DNA from: Hyparrhenia diplandra | Taxonomy: Eukaryota; Streptophyta; Magnoliopsida; Poales; Poaceae | Length of the DNA: 64,000 bases | Assembly: GCA_015847255.1 (NCBI GenBank) | Contig: JADLZK010006429.1 | Location: 62,001-126,000 of the forward strand | Direction: 5' to 3' | Shown: in pieces, positions 32,451 through 45,761 of the stretch | Layout of the letters: each line of letters begins with the position of its first letter | How positions within the stretch are numbered: the stretch's first letter is position 1 | Notes under the pieces: model-generated | The model's database searches: none | Told to the model about the DNA's origin: nothing | Seen by the model: the letters and a program-made list of their open reading frames with translations, nothing else | Program-made: the position numbers and the translations under genes

Positions 32451-32639
32451 CTTGGGGGCGCGGCGGCGCTCGTTCTTTGGGCGAGGCCGCGAGAGGGTCG
32501 CGAGGGGAGGCGGCGGCGCTCGTGCCTTGGGTGAGGGTCGCAGTGCTGAGATCCGCGTGGGGGTTGGCCGCGGCGGTGGAGGGGCAGGGTGTGTTTTAGA
32601 TACACAATGACCAAAATGCCCTTGAACGAATAAAAACAA

Positions 32640-32850
32640 CACACATGATTATTTACCAGAAGCAGTGGGAAGCGTTATGAAGCGTTTTCAAAAGCATTGT
32701 AAAAAGGCTCATCCGCATAAAGTATCTGTTTTAGTATCCGTATTTGGAAAAAAAATTCGGATATCCACATAAGTATCCATTTAAGTGTTCATATTTGTTC
32801 GATCGAAGCGGACGGTCGGATAAATATCCGTACCATTTTCATCCATAGTT
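32640..32850 (-). mobile_element. Right subterminal region of the hAT-like element family
   Basis: Inverted counterpart of 17765-18130 (see there). The complement begins near CTATGGATGAAAATGGTACG and continues with GATATTTATCCGACCG, CGGATACTAAAACAGAT, TTTTTACAATGCTTTTG and AACGCTTCCCACTGC. GGATGAAAACGGTACGG-type ends are, from memory, common in rice hAT elements. The terminal base and an 8-bp duplication could not be confirmed. Confidence 0.5.
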
Positions 32851-34599
32851 AGAGGGATGCCACGCCCTTCAACGTTCCATTGCCATTTTTTTTCAAATGC
32901 AAACTACCGCCACGTACTAGATTATTGTGCTTTCCATTCCAGCTACATCCCCAGCACGTTGTAGACTAATTAACCATTCAAAATTATTTGAAAGGGACAC
33001 AAAGTGTAAACGGGGAACAAGACTATACATGATGAGCATCAAAATTGTACACCTAAAAGAAACCATGCAACTTAGGTGTAAAAAAAAAACTTTACACAGA
33101 AAAAAAAAAAGTTTATAGACCTAGAAAAAAAATGATGTAATTCGTTCATTCTATGATTATTGGTTTTCAATTGGGAGAAGGCAAATTCAGTTAAACACTA
33201 GCCCACTAGTTTTGCTACTACTCCCAAACAAATCACATAATTCAGGTTATGATTAGTGGGCTTCACTTTGGAACGAAGAAGCATGGGCCAAAATACCCAG
33301 CGGACTTGCTCTGGGCCTGGCCGAGTCAAGTCCACTAATCATGGGGCCGAGGCTTGTCTGGCCATCGGCCACAGGCCCACAATGCGTTGAGTGGCAAGAT
33401 TTCTCTCAAGAGCCACAGTCGCAGTTCCATAAAAAAATGTAAACTCTTTAAAAAAACAATTGTTGAAGTGTGCTTTCTAAAATAAAGAGCCCCAAAAAGA
33501 TCTTATTACTACTATTAGAATGAATATATATATTGAAGCCTTCAGGCAGATCTTTAAGAGACGATCAGCTTATTTATGGAGACACGTAAAAATATAATTA
33601 TTTTCATTGAAGATATGTAAATAGATATTACGTAAACAATTTTGACTTAGTATAAAATAAGAGGGACTTGTATTTCTAATGAGAGGTAGCAGCGACCATG
33701 ACATCTACATGAGACCATACACAAACTAGTGCCTCGCAAGAAGCACTACAGCGATGAACGAAGAATGGTAATTAATGGTGCCACTGCCATGAGATCAACA
33801 TATTTCCTCAAGAGCAGTCAAGGGACGATCGATGAAATCAGCAGCATGTGGTGTATTATTTGCAACGATTCATAGAAATGCCTTTTGCACCAAAGAAACT
33901 AAATTCAGAGGTAGAATAAGCTCTACAAGTTACATTTCATTAAAAAACGAAATCTCAACGATAGGCATATCATCAACTTAACAACACACATCAGTGATGT
34001 CTCAATAGACGTACGTCTGTGCAAGTGCACAACTAATTCTTATTCACGTTGGTACAATAGTTCATAAACTACATGAATATTGTTCAACATAGATGAAGTA
34101 TCAAGAAATGAATCAGGGTCAACATAAAGTGTAGATCAAACTTAACATATATGATAGTTGCTTGTGGTAACTCCGAGAAGGCAAAAATAAGGACACGCAA
34201 TGAAATTTTCAATGATATAGATAGCTAGTTATCAGTACGGAAATGTAATAACTTGCAGCACAAACTCTGGCAAGATACGACGAGGTCAATGCATGTTGAC
34301 TAACACCACACTGCACAATCAAAATCAACATAAAGGTCCATAAATTAGAATAGCAGTGACAGGCTTTATATGATAAAATAACTGAAATTAAGATTTCTAT
34401 TTCAAATTGAAACTTCCAAAAATTTACAACTTTGTAATCTAGTTAACATATATTAAGCAACATCATGTAAGAAGCATGGATTACATCCCTACTGAAGAAA
34501 ATGATATATATTGCGAACATATGGTTGGTGTGTGTGTTCATGTACGTGCTAGTGATGAGTGAGATTGTCAAGGAGGTGACTGAATTAAGCTTTGGTTAA
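32851..34599. other. AT-rich interval without a supported gene
   Basis: No exon, RNA gene or named repeat could be supported. A small GC-richer stretch (33260-33420, containing GGGCCTGGCCGAGTCAAGTC) gives no useful frame. Confidence 0.4.
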
Positions 34600-36250
34600 G
34601 AGTTTTCTTGTGTGAGACTCATCGAGACGTGGGTGAATGTGTGCAGTATGTCTCTTGGCTTTGCGATGTGCAGGTGTTCAACGTGAGACGGTCAATGGCA
34701 ATGGTGAAAGTCGATCAACAGAGGAGTCCTTATGCGATGGACCAGGGGGTGGTGAAAGGCGAACGCGAAGGCTTGGACCCGAAGGATCCGGGGTTGGAGG
34801 ATGGCTATCACATGGATATGTTGACAAGCAAGTGAACATGTGAGGATGTTGATGGACATAGTGTTGACCAAAGTCAAGAAGGTGAGAGGAACAAGTCATG
34901 GTGGGGGCATAGAAACACTTGGTGAATGACCGGTCAAGGATAAGCAGGACACGTCAACATCGTGGAGAAGGTGTAGCGGCTACGTTGGACTCCAAGTGGG
35001 TTTTGTGGTGTCGGCCCCAAAACCATGGGCGGCAGATGCCGGTTTGGGCCTCAAAACCTAGGGAGGATTTGGGGACACGTGATAATATCTTCGAGTTAGT
35101 GTCAAGGCTAAGCAACGGTGAGGAGCAATCTTGACTATCAAATGTGTATCGGGTGTGTTTTTATGTAATTTTGGACCTTATCACCATAATTGGGTTGGTA
35201 GCCTTAGTATTATCTTAGGGGCAATTTGGGTTATGTCCAAGTGCCTATAAATAAGGTAGATGGTTGGTGGAGGCATCTCTTGACTCCCCATCTCATTTAG
35301 CTTAGGCTAATCAAGTGCTCATTCTATGGACATATATTAGGAGAGAGAGATAAGCACCTTTTACACTAATTTTCTATCTTTAGAGGGAGGATGAAAGGAG
35401 GACGCTAGGTCTATGATGTATAGATGAATTCATGGTTAATTGGTTAATCAAAGTGTTTGCTAAATTCACGAGTTCATCTTTTCCCTCTCCACTTTTCTAT
35501 TTTTCGGTGGTTTTCGTAGTCATTTTTGGGTGTTAGATCTGCTAGTTTGGCTGGGTCGTAGCCTCGATTTTTGGAGTGTTTCGGGACTCTTGGAACCTGT
35601 TCAAATCATGACTTGAACCCCCAGCTCACATCTCCCAAATTTCCCTTCCCAAAACTCCCCTTTTCAAGCCTCTTTGGGTGATTTTGGGTTGTTCTTGGTG
35701 GATCTTTGGGTTGTTCTTGGTGGATCTTTAGGTGTTATGGGCCCCAAATTATCTAGCCAACTGATTTCCCACGAGCACCTAGAAATCATGATTTGAAGGA
35801 TTCTTGACAAAATCCCAATTTTAGAGAGGGATTTTTGAAATTCCCATTCAAGCTTTGATCTGTTTTCCTTGATCTCTTGGAGATAGCTTTTGAATGGGTT
35901 AGTCAAGGTGCGCATAATGTTTCAGAATTTTTTGAGTTCGTTTGAATTGATTTCGAATTTTCTTGGAGCTCGATTTTTATGCCAAAAATAGCAAAACCAG
36001 CTAGGCCAGTTTTTCCAACTTGTTCTAGTTGAGATGATTTTTGGTGGAGATGTTCTTTATAATGTTGTGAACCTCTCCACAAAATTTCACGGTATTCGGA
36101 GATTGTTTGATGGAGTTTTAATGTTTTCCTTTCCAAACTTGTGGGCTGAAAACAGCAAAAGTCACCTAGGCCAGTTTGGAAACCGGCTAAGCTATTTTTG
36201 GCTGATTTTGTTCAGATTAGTATAATTTAATCTGGAATATTTGGATATAT
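34600..36250 (+). mobile_element. LTR-like region
   Basis: The layout suits a retrotransposon LTR. About 700 bp of GC-moderate sequence is followed by TGCCTATAAATAAGGTAGAT (TATA-like, about 35247), then GGAGGCATCTCTTGACTCCC and a leader-like TTAGCTTAGGCTAATCAAG. A 22-bp tandem repeat (TTGGGTTGTTCTTGGTGGAT) lies near 35684-35730. No second copy, PBS or duplication was found. The ends are approximate. Confidence 0.4.
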
Positions 36251-37073
36251 TTTATCTGTGAAATTGATTTATTTTTATGTTTACTAACATGTTATTGTTC
36301 TTTTGTATGTAATTAGTATGTATACTTCTGCGACAGATGACGTACAGGTTCATGTTCTTATCATTGAGGTCAGTCCGATTTCAAATTGCTTGCGAGATTT
36401 AACTGAATAGCATGTTTGAAGGTGTAGAATGTACATCTAGACCATCCATGTTCAAGTCTGATCATGGCAAATTTGAGTGCCTATTTTATTGTTAATAATA
36501 GTTCCTAGACTGCAAGAAAGAAGAACTTCATTTTCGATGACCAAGAAGTAAACCGTTTGAACACAAGAAGTAAAAAAGTAAACTTGATGCACAATAGGTC
36601 TAAGCAACTGACCAGGATATTGCTTGTGTTGGCGATCAGCATCTTATCCTGTATAAGAAGGTAACCTCTTGCCAAGCAGTTGATGGCTCAATTCAAAGAG
36701 ATTCTACATAAACTCAGTCTTGAAAAGAGAATTCAGTTGGCACGTGACTCTACATAAACTCTCAGTCTTGAAAGAGAATTCAGTTGGCACGTCAAAGGAT
36801 CCCATTCCTTAACTGTGGTATTTGAGAATAGTGCTTACCTGTTTTGGCAATAAAACAAGTTATTAGGGACATTATTTTCTGACCAATAGGAGCTAGGACA
36901 GATATATCAAGCATAGTTTTGTTACTAAAACATAGAACTTAATTTTTTTACTGGTGCCGAATTTCATTTAATTTACCAATTACGGAAAAGAGCAACTAAA
37001 ATATCTACACAAAACTAGTGTAATTATAGTTAAGTCACCTGTTTGAAATTAACAAATTTATTGGAGAAGGCTC
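36251..37073. other. Spacer downstream of the NLR pseudogene
   Basis: AT-rich. One local repeat is present: GACTCTACATAAACTC followed by AGTCTTGAAA..GAGAATTCAG occurs at about 36701-36735 and 36748-36785 with small differences. No coding signal. Confidence 0.45.
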
Positions 37074-38922
37074 CTACAGCCAACCAACAGCAATAACACC
37101 AACCAAGACGCACATAATGAGGCCCATGAAGCAAAGAGCACGAGTAGGTGGAAGTGGAACAGGAAACAGTTGTACAAATTTGTTCTCGCTGAAATCATCA
37201 GAATAACTGGACTTTTCTACAGAGGTTATGCTTGCCAATTCCTCTGGTGTGACACCATGGTCTCTAGTTCCATTTATCGATTGTTCTGGTACACCATCCA
37301 AATAATTTTCTGGAGACTCAGTCCTGGATACCTCTAAATTAACGCCATGGTCACCGCTTTCTTCATTGCCAGTTGTTTCTGACAAATTGGTGATTTGATA
37401 AGAAACTTTCGGTTTATTTGGATGTTCCTTAGCAGCCTTTTTCCCATTTTCCCTTTATCTCTGCATTGACTCCATGATCAAGAATTATCTCCTTAAGTTC
37501 TGTCATCAGATCTTCCATTTCAATGCCACAAAGGTCGTCCATATCCTTAAAAAGCAGCTGAAGTGTGATGAGATTTGGCATAGATCCTTTTGGATTATTG
37601 GGATTGTCAGATGTTCTAGCTCAAAACAAAGACGTAACAAGGAGGGAATGCTCCATTTTTATGACAAACGTGTCAAGGTCTTTGGCAATCAGTTTTAAAT
37701 ATTGCAAGGATCCCAACTCAGTCAAAGCTTCAAGAAGACCTTTCTCCAGTTTAGCAGATCCAAGGCTCACGCACAACTCCTTGAGACCACGAAGTGAAGT
37801 AACAAACTGAGGCAATACATGCAATTTACCATCTAATTTCAACGAGCTGAGGTAACAGGGACCCTTTAGGGAATTTATGGAACCCCAAAGCATTCGCTGA
37901 AATGAAGCGATAAGGAACGATCACCAGTTTTTACTTCTTTTTCATCATGAATGAACTGCTGGATGGCATCTCGGAGATTAGTCCAGTTAGTGGTATCTGC
38001 ACCTTTCGATGGCTCACACCAGACTTTTACCTTTTCAACTTTTCCATGCAACCCATAATATTCAGATAATCTTGTCTTCCATCAGCAATAAATCCTGCTA
38101 GTGTCTGCAGTTTACTTTCTTTTTTCTGGAGAAAATCATGCGACTTTCCCTTGAGTTTACCTGGAAGCTTGAATTTTCCAAACAGATGAATCAAACTTGG
38201 CATCCTTAGGACTTTTGTGGCAGTGTGTTTACGCCTGATCCTCTTAAATCAAGTGTCTGCAAAACTCTGAGATTCGTAATATGCTTCGGAAGAATCTTAA
38301 TGTTTTTTTCCAAGACTAAGATATTTAAGAAGCAGCAGATGGCATATTTTTTTGAGAGGATCATGTTTCTTTTCTTCTTTTGAAGGGCCATGATCGCCAT
38401 TCTTCAAGTTATCACACTTTTCTAAATCCAACACACGTAGTAGGAGATACTTGCTGAAGTCCAGAATAGTGTCACTAGCCTCTCCAAAGATTAACAGGGA
38501 CCGAACCAGAGATAAAACTTCAGTTTCCAAATTGTAATCATCTTTAGCAGTGTTCTTGTGGACAGAAAAGACGACGTGCATCTTTATGTTCAGTCATCTC
38601 ACCACAAAGCAAAGTGGCAAATTTCTGACTGGTTGACATGTGCAAAAAGGAAGTCATGCATTAAGCCATAAGTTCGGCATGCCTTCACTCTTTGATTGTT
38701 ACTGACACAAGTGGGCTCAATGATGTTGCCGTCCATAGGATCCTGAAAGGCAGTGAACGGATCTGGGATGCTATTAGCGCTAATGCTATTGATATCTGAA
38801 TGCAGTTCCTCCACAAACCCCTCAGCTAACCACCGTCTCAACAGACTTTTCCTCCTAATCTGGCAGTCACTTCGGAACATAGCAAAATACAGTAAGCAGG
38901 ATTTGAGAGCATGCAACTATTC
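37074..38922 (-). pseudogene. NLR (NB-ARC/LRR) resistance gene, 3' half only, frameshifted
   Basis: The minus strand carries the end of the NB-ARC domain (LHALKSCLLYFAMFRSDCQI, then RRKSLLRRWLAEGFVEE, 38700-38922) and an MHD-like YGLMHDFLFAH. The linker KDDYNLETEVLSLVRSLLIF and LRRs (LRVLDLEKCDNL, ILPKHITNLRVLQTLDLRGS, KVKVWCEPSKGADTTNW, LHVLPQFVTSLRGLKELCVS) follow. The usual rice NLR ending (LQLLFKDMDDLCGIEMEDL, KAAKEHPNKPKVSYQ) comes next, and then an acidic tail with a C-terminal hydrophobic segment ALCFMGLIMCVLVGVIAVGW (about 37077-37140). NLRs are intracellular receptors for pathogen effectors. At least three frame changes (near 38560, 38210 and 37620) break it. The coiled coil, P-loop and kinase-2 are absent because a Gypsy LTR begins at about 38923. 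Confidence 0.85.
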
Positions 38923-40701
38923 ATCATCATCATGCACCATCTCCATTCCATGTGCATTCATCGTATTTATACCTATGCATATGCATCATACAGGGTCGTA
39001 GAAGGAAACACCAGTTGCTGAACCCGAGAAGTATCAAGAGGGACTCCAGTAGGAGCTGTCCGCGCAGGAGGTGCCAAGAGACGAGGAGCCAGACGTGGAT
39101 CTGTCCGAAGAGCCCGATCGTCGAACTAACTTGTCGAGAGAAAGGCAAGCCCCGGGCATTTCTCCTACGGTTTGCAAATAGTCACCTTGTGTCCTTTTAT
39201 GTCTGATGCATTAAGTTCAGGAGTTGGATGGAAAACCGTTGTTGCATATTATACCCTCCTTGCTGCTTTGATATATCTACCCTTGATACCTTGTTAAGTG
39301 TAGGATCGAATCAAATGCTTAGCCTGGCTTAGATCGGTAAATTTGCAAGTATAGGTGGTTACCTGATGTATATTAGCGATGTGATGATAATCCTGGAAAT
39401 AACCATGGGTGTTAAATGAACTGACGATCGGATGGAGTTTACTTATGGGGTTTTGGACCATAGTAACTCCGTTCATGTCAATTAAAGAACCCAACGTTGT
39501 TGGCCCCCAAGTCATGTTGAACGCATGCCCCACATTTAGCTAGAAGGATAAGTCGTTCCGACCGCGAAGCCTAATAGCTCTGTTTGGGCCGGTGACGAAA
39601 TGTAGGCAATAACACCGAAGGAAGGGGGAGTGGTCAGAGGCCCGAAAGTGGACCGTGGGCAAGCATGCTCTGAGTAACCCGAAGTACAGTGGGCAGGCAT
39701 GACTTGAGCGACCTGGCACGGATAACCTCTGGGTGTAGAATTGTCCATAGCGGTCCAGCGACTTTACCCGAACAGTACCAACGGTGACCAAGGCTGCCCT
39801 TGCAAAAGCATGCCGGGTTTGTATGGGGAATACCCCTCAGCTGAGTAGGAATCGATTCGAATCGCCATCGCTCCTGGATAGTGAGCACTTGACTTGAGCT
39901 TCGACCGCGTCTGAACATTAATAAAGCCCGATGATGGTTATGTGGATGATGTTGGAAATGCTAAATCTGAAATGGTAACCATTGATGCTAAATGACGAAC
40001 TTTATGATTGTTTAGTGTAGGTGCTCACCTAGTATAAACAGGTTATAATAATAAGCGGTTGATAAAATAAAATGAAAGGGTCATATTCATACATATATAT
40101 ATATATAACTTGATAACTGATGCTTTTTCTGCAAAAGAGTCAAGCCAGCCCACTTACATAAAGCCTGCATACTCCTTGAGAGTCACTTTATTTTTGGTTT
40201 ATGATGGATAAGTCTAGCTGAGTACATTCTCGTACTCAGGGGTTTTATTCCCACTTGTTGCAGATCATAAGACTTTTTTTGTTGTGGTGAGAAGGTGGAC
40301 CTGTATCCCACTACGGGAAGAAGTTAGACCACGGGCATGGTCATCTCCTATATCTCGTCTACTTGCTTTTTGTTGGATGTCGACCCTGAGCTGGCACTAT
40401 ATTTAAATAAGTAGGTGTGAGTGTGTGTCCAAAAGTATCTATTTCCATTTGTTTAGTTGTAACTTCGATTTGTAATAAGTTTCATTTGAAACCAGTGGTG
40501 TAAGTTATGCTATGTGCGAACTGTATGAACAGGTGAATGGTAACTGCTGAACTGTGCGATTCGGGTGTGTCGTTGTAAAAGTTCAAAATCCTTCATGATT
40601 TCGCGGACTACCGGGTTAGTATGAGCACTATGTGCTAATTAAATTGCCTCGGCGGTTTATTTAGTACCTTGGATTCATATTAATTGGGCGGTTCTCGGAC
40701 A
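38923..40701 (+). repeat. 5' LTR of a Gypsy-type element
   Basis: About 1.78 kb ending GGTTCTCGGACA, two bases before the primer binding site. The start is inferred from where NLR homology stops (about 38922) and is not confirmed by a target duplication. The LTR contains GAAGTATCAAGAGGGACTCC and GGCAAGCCCCGGGCATTTCT, which in my memory are typical of a grass Gypsy family, and an (AT)n run near 40100. Confidence 0.65.
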
Positions 40702-40703
40702 GC

Positions 40704-40720
40704 TGGCATCAGAGCCATGG
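40704..40720 (+). promoter_or_regulatory. Primer binding site, initiator-Met tRNA type
   Basis: TGGCATCAGAGCCATGG lies two bases after the LTR end. The common plant form is TGGTATCAGAGC, complementary to the 3' end of initiator tRNA-Met. It fixes the LTR border and the plus-strand orientation of the element. Confidence 0.8.
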
Positions 40721-41905
40721 TTCAGCAACTACTGTTCACTTGAGTATTTAAAAAACAAAAGAATTTGTTTTACAAAACTAATTGCTAACTTATAGATATA
40801 CAGGTGTTTGAAAAGTAGGGGTTTGAACTTAAGAGTGTGCCAGTGGTCATATCCTTTATGCCCAGTTAAGGACTCTAGGTGGCTTATTTAAGTACTAACT
40901 TAGGAATTATTGCATCATATTTTTCATTTGTCGTGCTCATACACGGCGGATATGTATGGGTGCCATTCACTTGAATGGTAATGTATGGATCAATTGCCTC
41001 TACGCCTCGGTAAGTGTGAGTTGTGAGAGCATGATCGGACACACAGCCGGTCTAGGGGAGTGCTTATATGGTGCTGGATTATTTACATGTTGCACACATG
41101 TTTATATGAAGGTACCCCATGTGTGGGATCGTCTTCGGCGATTTGTTTCGGGTAGTATGCACCCATGGGAATGGGTGTGAGTAATCGGTGTTTTCACCTT
41201 GTTCGGAAGGTGCATGGATTTTTACGCCGCATGCATTCATTTGGGGGTTTGGGCTGAAATGAATTCTTCTGCAGATACGCTAACGCCAAGCACAAAGCGT
41301 AGAACGAATCTAGTTCGCGTATATAATTGAGAGAACGTTGTATGCCACCGTCTATAACGTTAGAATTTATTTGTTTCTTAAGTTTGTGAGGACGTACAGA
41401 ACGTACATGCATCATGTTGAATGTTCCTATCATGGCATTGCACTCCCCTTAAGAAAAGGAACTTATCCCTTTTTGATAAAATCCACCAACTTAATATCCG
41501 TTTTATGAGAGTTGCGACTGGGTTAGATATAGCACAGCTGTCTCCCTGTTGTCTCCTTGAAGCAGAACGGCATTGGAAACGACCAGTCCATCAAGTTAGG
41601 AGTATCCAAGATGCCTTGGTGGAGGTGGAACCCTTGAGTCGGTTGAAGTGATAGCTTTGATGTTTGTGGGTGGCGATATCTGAACGCCTAAGAATCTAGC
41701 ATTTGATGCTGGCAACTTTGGTTAGTATGTGAATGCTAGGCGACGTCCCTAAGTAATATAATTAGTAATGTTGTGTTGTGGGGATGAACTATTGTGCCTC
41801 CACTTTATTGTATGAATTTATTTTCCATAATAAATTCGGGTTTGGCATAATTATGCATTCCCACAATTAGTGCAACATTATCTAATAATTACTGGTTGCT
41901 AAAAT
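40721..41905 (+). other. Untranslated leader of the Gypsy element
   Basis: About 1.2 kb between the primer binding site and gag. It has no domain and only short unrelated frames. Long leaders of this kind are usual in large grass Gypsy elements. Confidence 0.5.
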
Positions 41906-44900
41906 ATGCAGATGATGGACACTCGCCGCAGCGCTGCTCGTGGTATTGGTGGTGGTGGTAGACGTGATGTTGGCAATGACCGTGCTCACCTACCTCCTCC
42001 TTCTCCTTTTTACCCACGTTGGAGCAGTCCCTTACCCAGTTCTTGGGAAGCCAACTTAATATGGAGGATTTACAGCACCGTATGGCAGAGAGCATGCGCA
42101 ACCTTGCTGACAATGTTCGCCAAGGCAGCAATGAAGTGGAGCAACACAGCACTTTTAAGGACTTTTGGATACCCGACCTCCGGTATTTGAAGAAGCCCTA
42201 GAACCATTGGAAGCTGAGGATTGGATCACCACTATGGAAAACAAGTTTTGTCTGTTGAGGCTAACAGATGAGCTTAAGACAGAATTTGCTGCACTTCAGC
42301 TGGAAGGACCAGCAAGGACGTGGTGGACTACTTATCGTACCACTTTGGGTGCTGATGTCTCCGTTACCTGGGAGCAGTTCACTACTGCTTTTCGTAAGGA
42401 ATACATGCTACCAGCACTAATGGCAATGAAGAAGATGGAATTCATGAAGCACAAAGACCATAACTGAATATTTGCATGCCTTCAATAAGCTCTCTCGCTA
42501 TGCTCCAGAATTTGTCAACACAGAAGAGAAAAAGATTGAAATCTTCAAGAGAGGTCTTCACCCCAAGATGGCGAAGTATGTGGGCACTTCCTCTTGCATC
42601 ACATTCAATGATTTTGTCGATGAGTGTTTGACTCAAGAAAACAACAATAATGTCTACGCTGCCTATAAGAGCCGTAAGCGCGCTTTAGAAACAAGACCCA
42701 CACCAGTAATTGTTCATATGGCAGTTCCTCCTCAGTATCATCTGCCTACAATGGATACAAGGCTTCGGCCGCCTCAGAAGAAGTACAAGAAAAGTTAAGC
42801 CAGTTGTACCTCCGAAGAGACTTGAACCAGAAAGTTCAACGGGAGTTAGGAAGCGCTCACAGTCCAAGAAGAAGAAACAAACCACACGTACAGCTCATCT
42901 ACAGTATACTGCTATTGAAGAAGTTCCTGAAGGAGAACCAATAATGGCTGGCAGGTTTCTTGTTAATCAACACCCTGCCATTGTCTTGTTTGATTCTGGA
43001 TCATCACACTCCTTCGTGAGCCTCGAGTTTGCACAAAAACATGATCTAAGAGTAACAGAATTGGATTATGTACTCCGGCGTCAGTTCAGCAGGAACTGAT
43101 GTATATCCTCTAGATGGATGGTACGCAACGTCACTATTGGGATTGGAAACCGGAAGATTCTGGCAAATCTTGTAGTGTTACCAGGTTTGGCTTTAGATGT
43201 AGTTCTGGGGAATGAGTTGGATGAAGATGTGGAAAGCGGTGTGGGACACCCGACAGTAGAACTCTCTCCTTGACACATCCTAGGAATGGTAGTAAGTTTC
43301 AAGTGTGTCTTCCTCGAAATGCCGATCTAGTCAACATGTCTTGTGCTACCCAAGTTGTGGAACTTTCCAAGATTCCTGTAGTATGTGAGTTTCGGATGTG
43401 TTTCCCGATGAACTACCGGGTCTTCCACCCGATCGAGATGTGGAGTTTAAAATTGAGTTAATACCGGGAACTACACCAATTCGAGAAGACCATACAGAAT
43501 GTCACCGATAAGTTAGCTGAGCTAAGGACTCATTTGGAGGAACTTTTGGACAAGGGTTTTATTCAATGAAGTTCTTTCCGAAAGTGGGGTTGCCCCCGTA
43601 ATATTCGTAAAGAAAAAGGATCAAACCCTACTTAATGTGTCGTGGACTACATTTGAGGCCACTCAATGCGGTGATGCTTAAAAAACAAGTATCCTCTACC
43701 TCGTATTGATATCTTGTTTGATCCGGTGGCCAAAGGCCAAGGTGTTTTCGAAGATTGATTTGAGATCAAGGGTTATCACCGGATCAAGATTAGGCCGCAA
43801 GATATTCCAAAACTTGCCTTTTTCTACCAAATATGGGTTATGCGAGTATCTTGTCATGTCATTCGGCTTGACAAATGCTCCCCGCATACTTTACGTATTT
43901 GATGAATTCGGTCTTTATGCGAGTGGACAACTTTTGTGGTCGTCTTCATTGATGATATCCTGGTTTTATTTAGAGAATGAAGCGGATCATGCGAGTAACA
44001 TCCGAGAATTGTCTTGACCGATTAAGAGAACACAAGTCTGTATGCTAAGTTTAGCAAATGTGAGTTTTCGCTCAAGAAAATTCCTTTTCTTGGTCATATC
44101 TTGTCGATGAAGGATTATCGGTGGATCCTAGTAAAGTTCAAGAGGTTATGGATTGGGAAGCCCCCGACTACCGCCAAGGAAATTCGTAGTTTTCTCGGTT
44201 TTTTTACCGGATACTATCGCCGCTTTATTCGGATTTCTCCAAGATTGCCAAACCTATGACTAGTTTGCTTTTAAAGATCACGAAGTTTGTGTGGATCAAG
44301 AGTGTGAAGAGGCTTTTCATACCTTGCGAAAGTTGCTAACCACTGCTCCTATTTTAGCGCAACCGGATATAGAGAAACCTTTTGATGTGTTTTGTGATGC
44401 ATCAAAAATTTAGGTTGGGCTGTGTTCTCATGCAAGAGGGACGAAGTTATTGCTTATGCCTCACGCCAATTGAGGAAGCATGAGGTGAACTACCCAACGC
44501 ATGACCTAGAACTTGCCTCTGTTTGTGCATGCCTTGAAGTGTCCGAGACATTATCTATTGGGAACAAGATGCAACCTTTATACGTAACCATGAGAGTCTC
44601 AAATACTTCTTCACTCAACCCAAGTTGAACATGAGACAAAGAAGGTGGTTGGAGTTGATTAAGGATTATAACTTGCAAGTGCATCGTCATTCAGGGCAAG
44701 GCAAACATTGTGGTGAATGCTTTGAGTCAGAAGTCGCAGTAACCATGTTGTACCACAAGCTGTTTGAAGAAGAAGAGTTTAACTTAGTACATCCTGAAAT
44801 GCTATACCACATTCAAATTGGCTATGCTCTTGAAAATCAAATCATTGAAGGCCAAAAGTCCGACAAAGGAATCTTCTATTTGAAGCAAAAGAATGCAAGA

Positions 44901-45660
44901 AGCACCGATTCCGCATTTTGAATTGATGAACAAGATATTTTGTGGTTTGATAATCGCCATACTATTAGGTACCCAAGAATAGGGAACTTAAGAATCAATA
45001 AGTGTAGATCATGGATCAAGTTCATCATTCCAAGTTGTCCATCCACTTTTGGTAGGATATAATAATTACCACGAAGTAGTCAAATGTACCATGAAGAAAG
45101 CAAATTATTTTTTGGTGGACAAAAATGAAGAAGGAAATCGCAATTTATTTTATTCGCTTTACTTATGTTGCTAGATCACGATACTTGCTGCTTGAGTCAA
45201 AGCTATTCATATGAAGCCCCGCAGGTATGATGCAATTGCTCCGGATTGGAAGTGGGAAGACATAAGTATGGGTTTTATCTCCGGACTTCCCGCTACTCCA
45301 AAGGGAAATGACTCAACTGGGTGATTGTTGATCGCCCTACTAAGTCAGCTCGTTTCCTACCTACCAAGACCACATATCGACCATCTCAATATCTTTGACT
45401 TGTACATTGTTGAAGTTGTGAGACTACATGGTGTACCTAAAACCATTATGTCGATAAGGAACCTCGGTTTATTTCTCACTTTTTGGGAGCATTTGCGGGG
45501 AGGGTTTGGATGCCAAATTAGTTGAGTCTTTGCTGCTTCTCATCCTCGAGATTTTAGCCCGTTTTCACGAAGGACGGAAAGCGTCAACCAAGTTTTGGAG
45601 GACATGTTAAGAGCTTGTGTTTTATCTTCAAAAGGTTCATGGGAAAGTTGGCTACCTTTT
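41906..45660 (+). mobile_element. Gypsy gag-pol region, decayed and 3'-truncated
   Basis: Domains appear in Gypsy order, each split by frameshifts or stops. Gag runs from ATG 41906/41912 (MDTRRSAARGIGGGGRRDVG), then VFEEALEPLEAEDWITTMEN and ALQLEGPARTWWTTYR, ending near 42798. Protease covers 42945-43080 (GRFLVNQHPAIVLFDSGSSH, aspartic DSG). RT pieces lie at about 43700-43950 (FSTKYGLCEYLVMSFGLTNA), an RNase H region at about 44380-44700 (YASRQLRKHEVNYPTHDLEL) and integrase at about 45200-45660 (DWKWEDISMGFISGLPATPK, RPTKSARFLPTKTTYRPSQY). Homology stops at about 45660 inside the integrase. No 3' LTR was found, so a later deletion or rearrangement removed it. The element is incapable of movement. 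Confidence 0.88.
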
Positions 45661-45761
45661 AGCTGAAAAGAACTCGACGTAATGCACTTTGATCACTCTT
45701 CTCAAGAATGAAGCTCAAATCAGAGTGAGAGAGGAGGGAGGCTCGCTTGTTTGCTCAAAAG

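Noticed and set aside
32122..32610. 162-codon plus-strand open frame
   Set aside because: It lies antisense to the recognisable CRK DUF26 exon and is explained by its GC-rich codons.
17765..32850. Proof of a single transposon from its ends
   Set aside because: The outermost bases do not match well, and no 8-bp duplication could be found, so a single element is kept only as a hypothesis.
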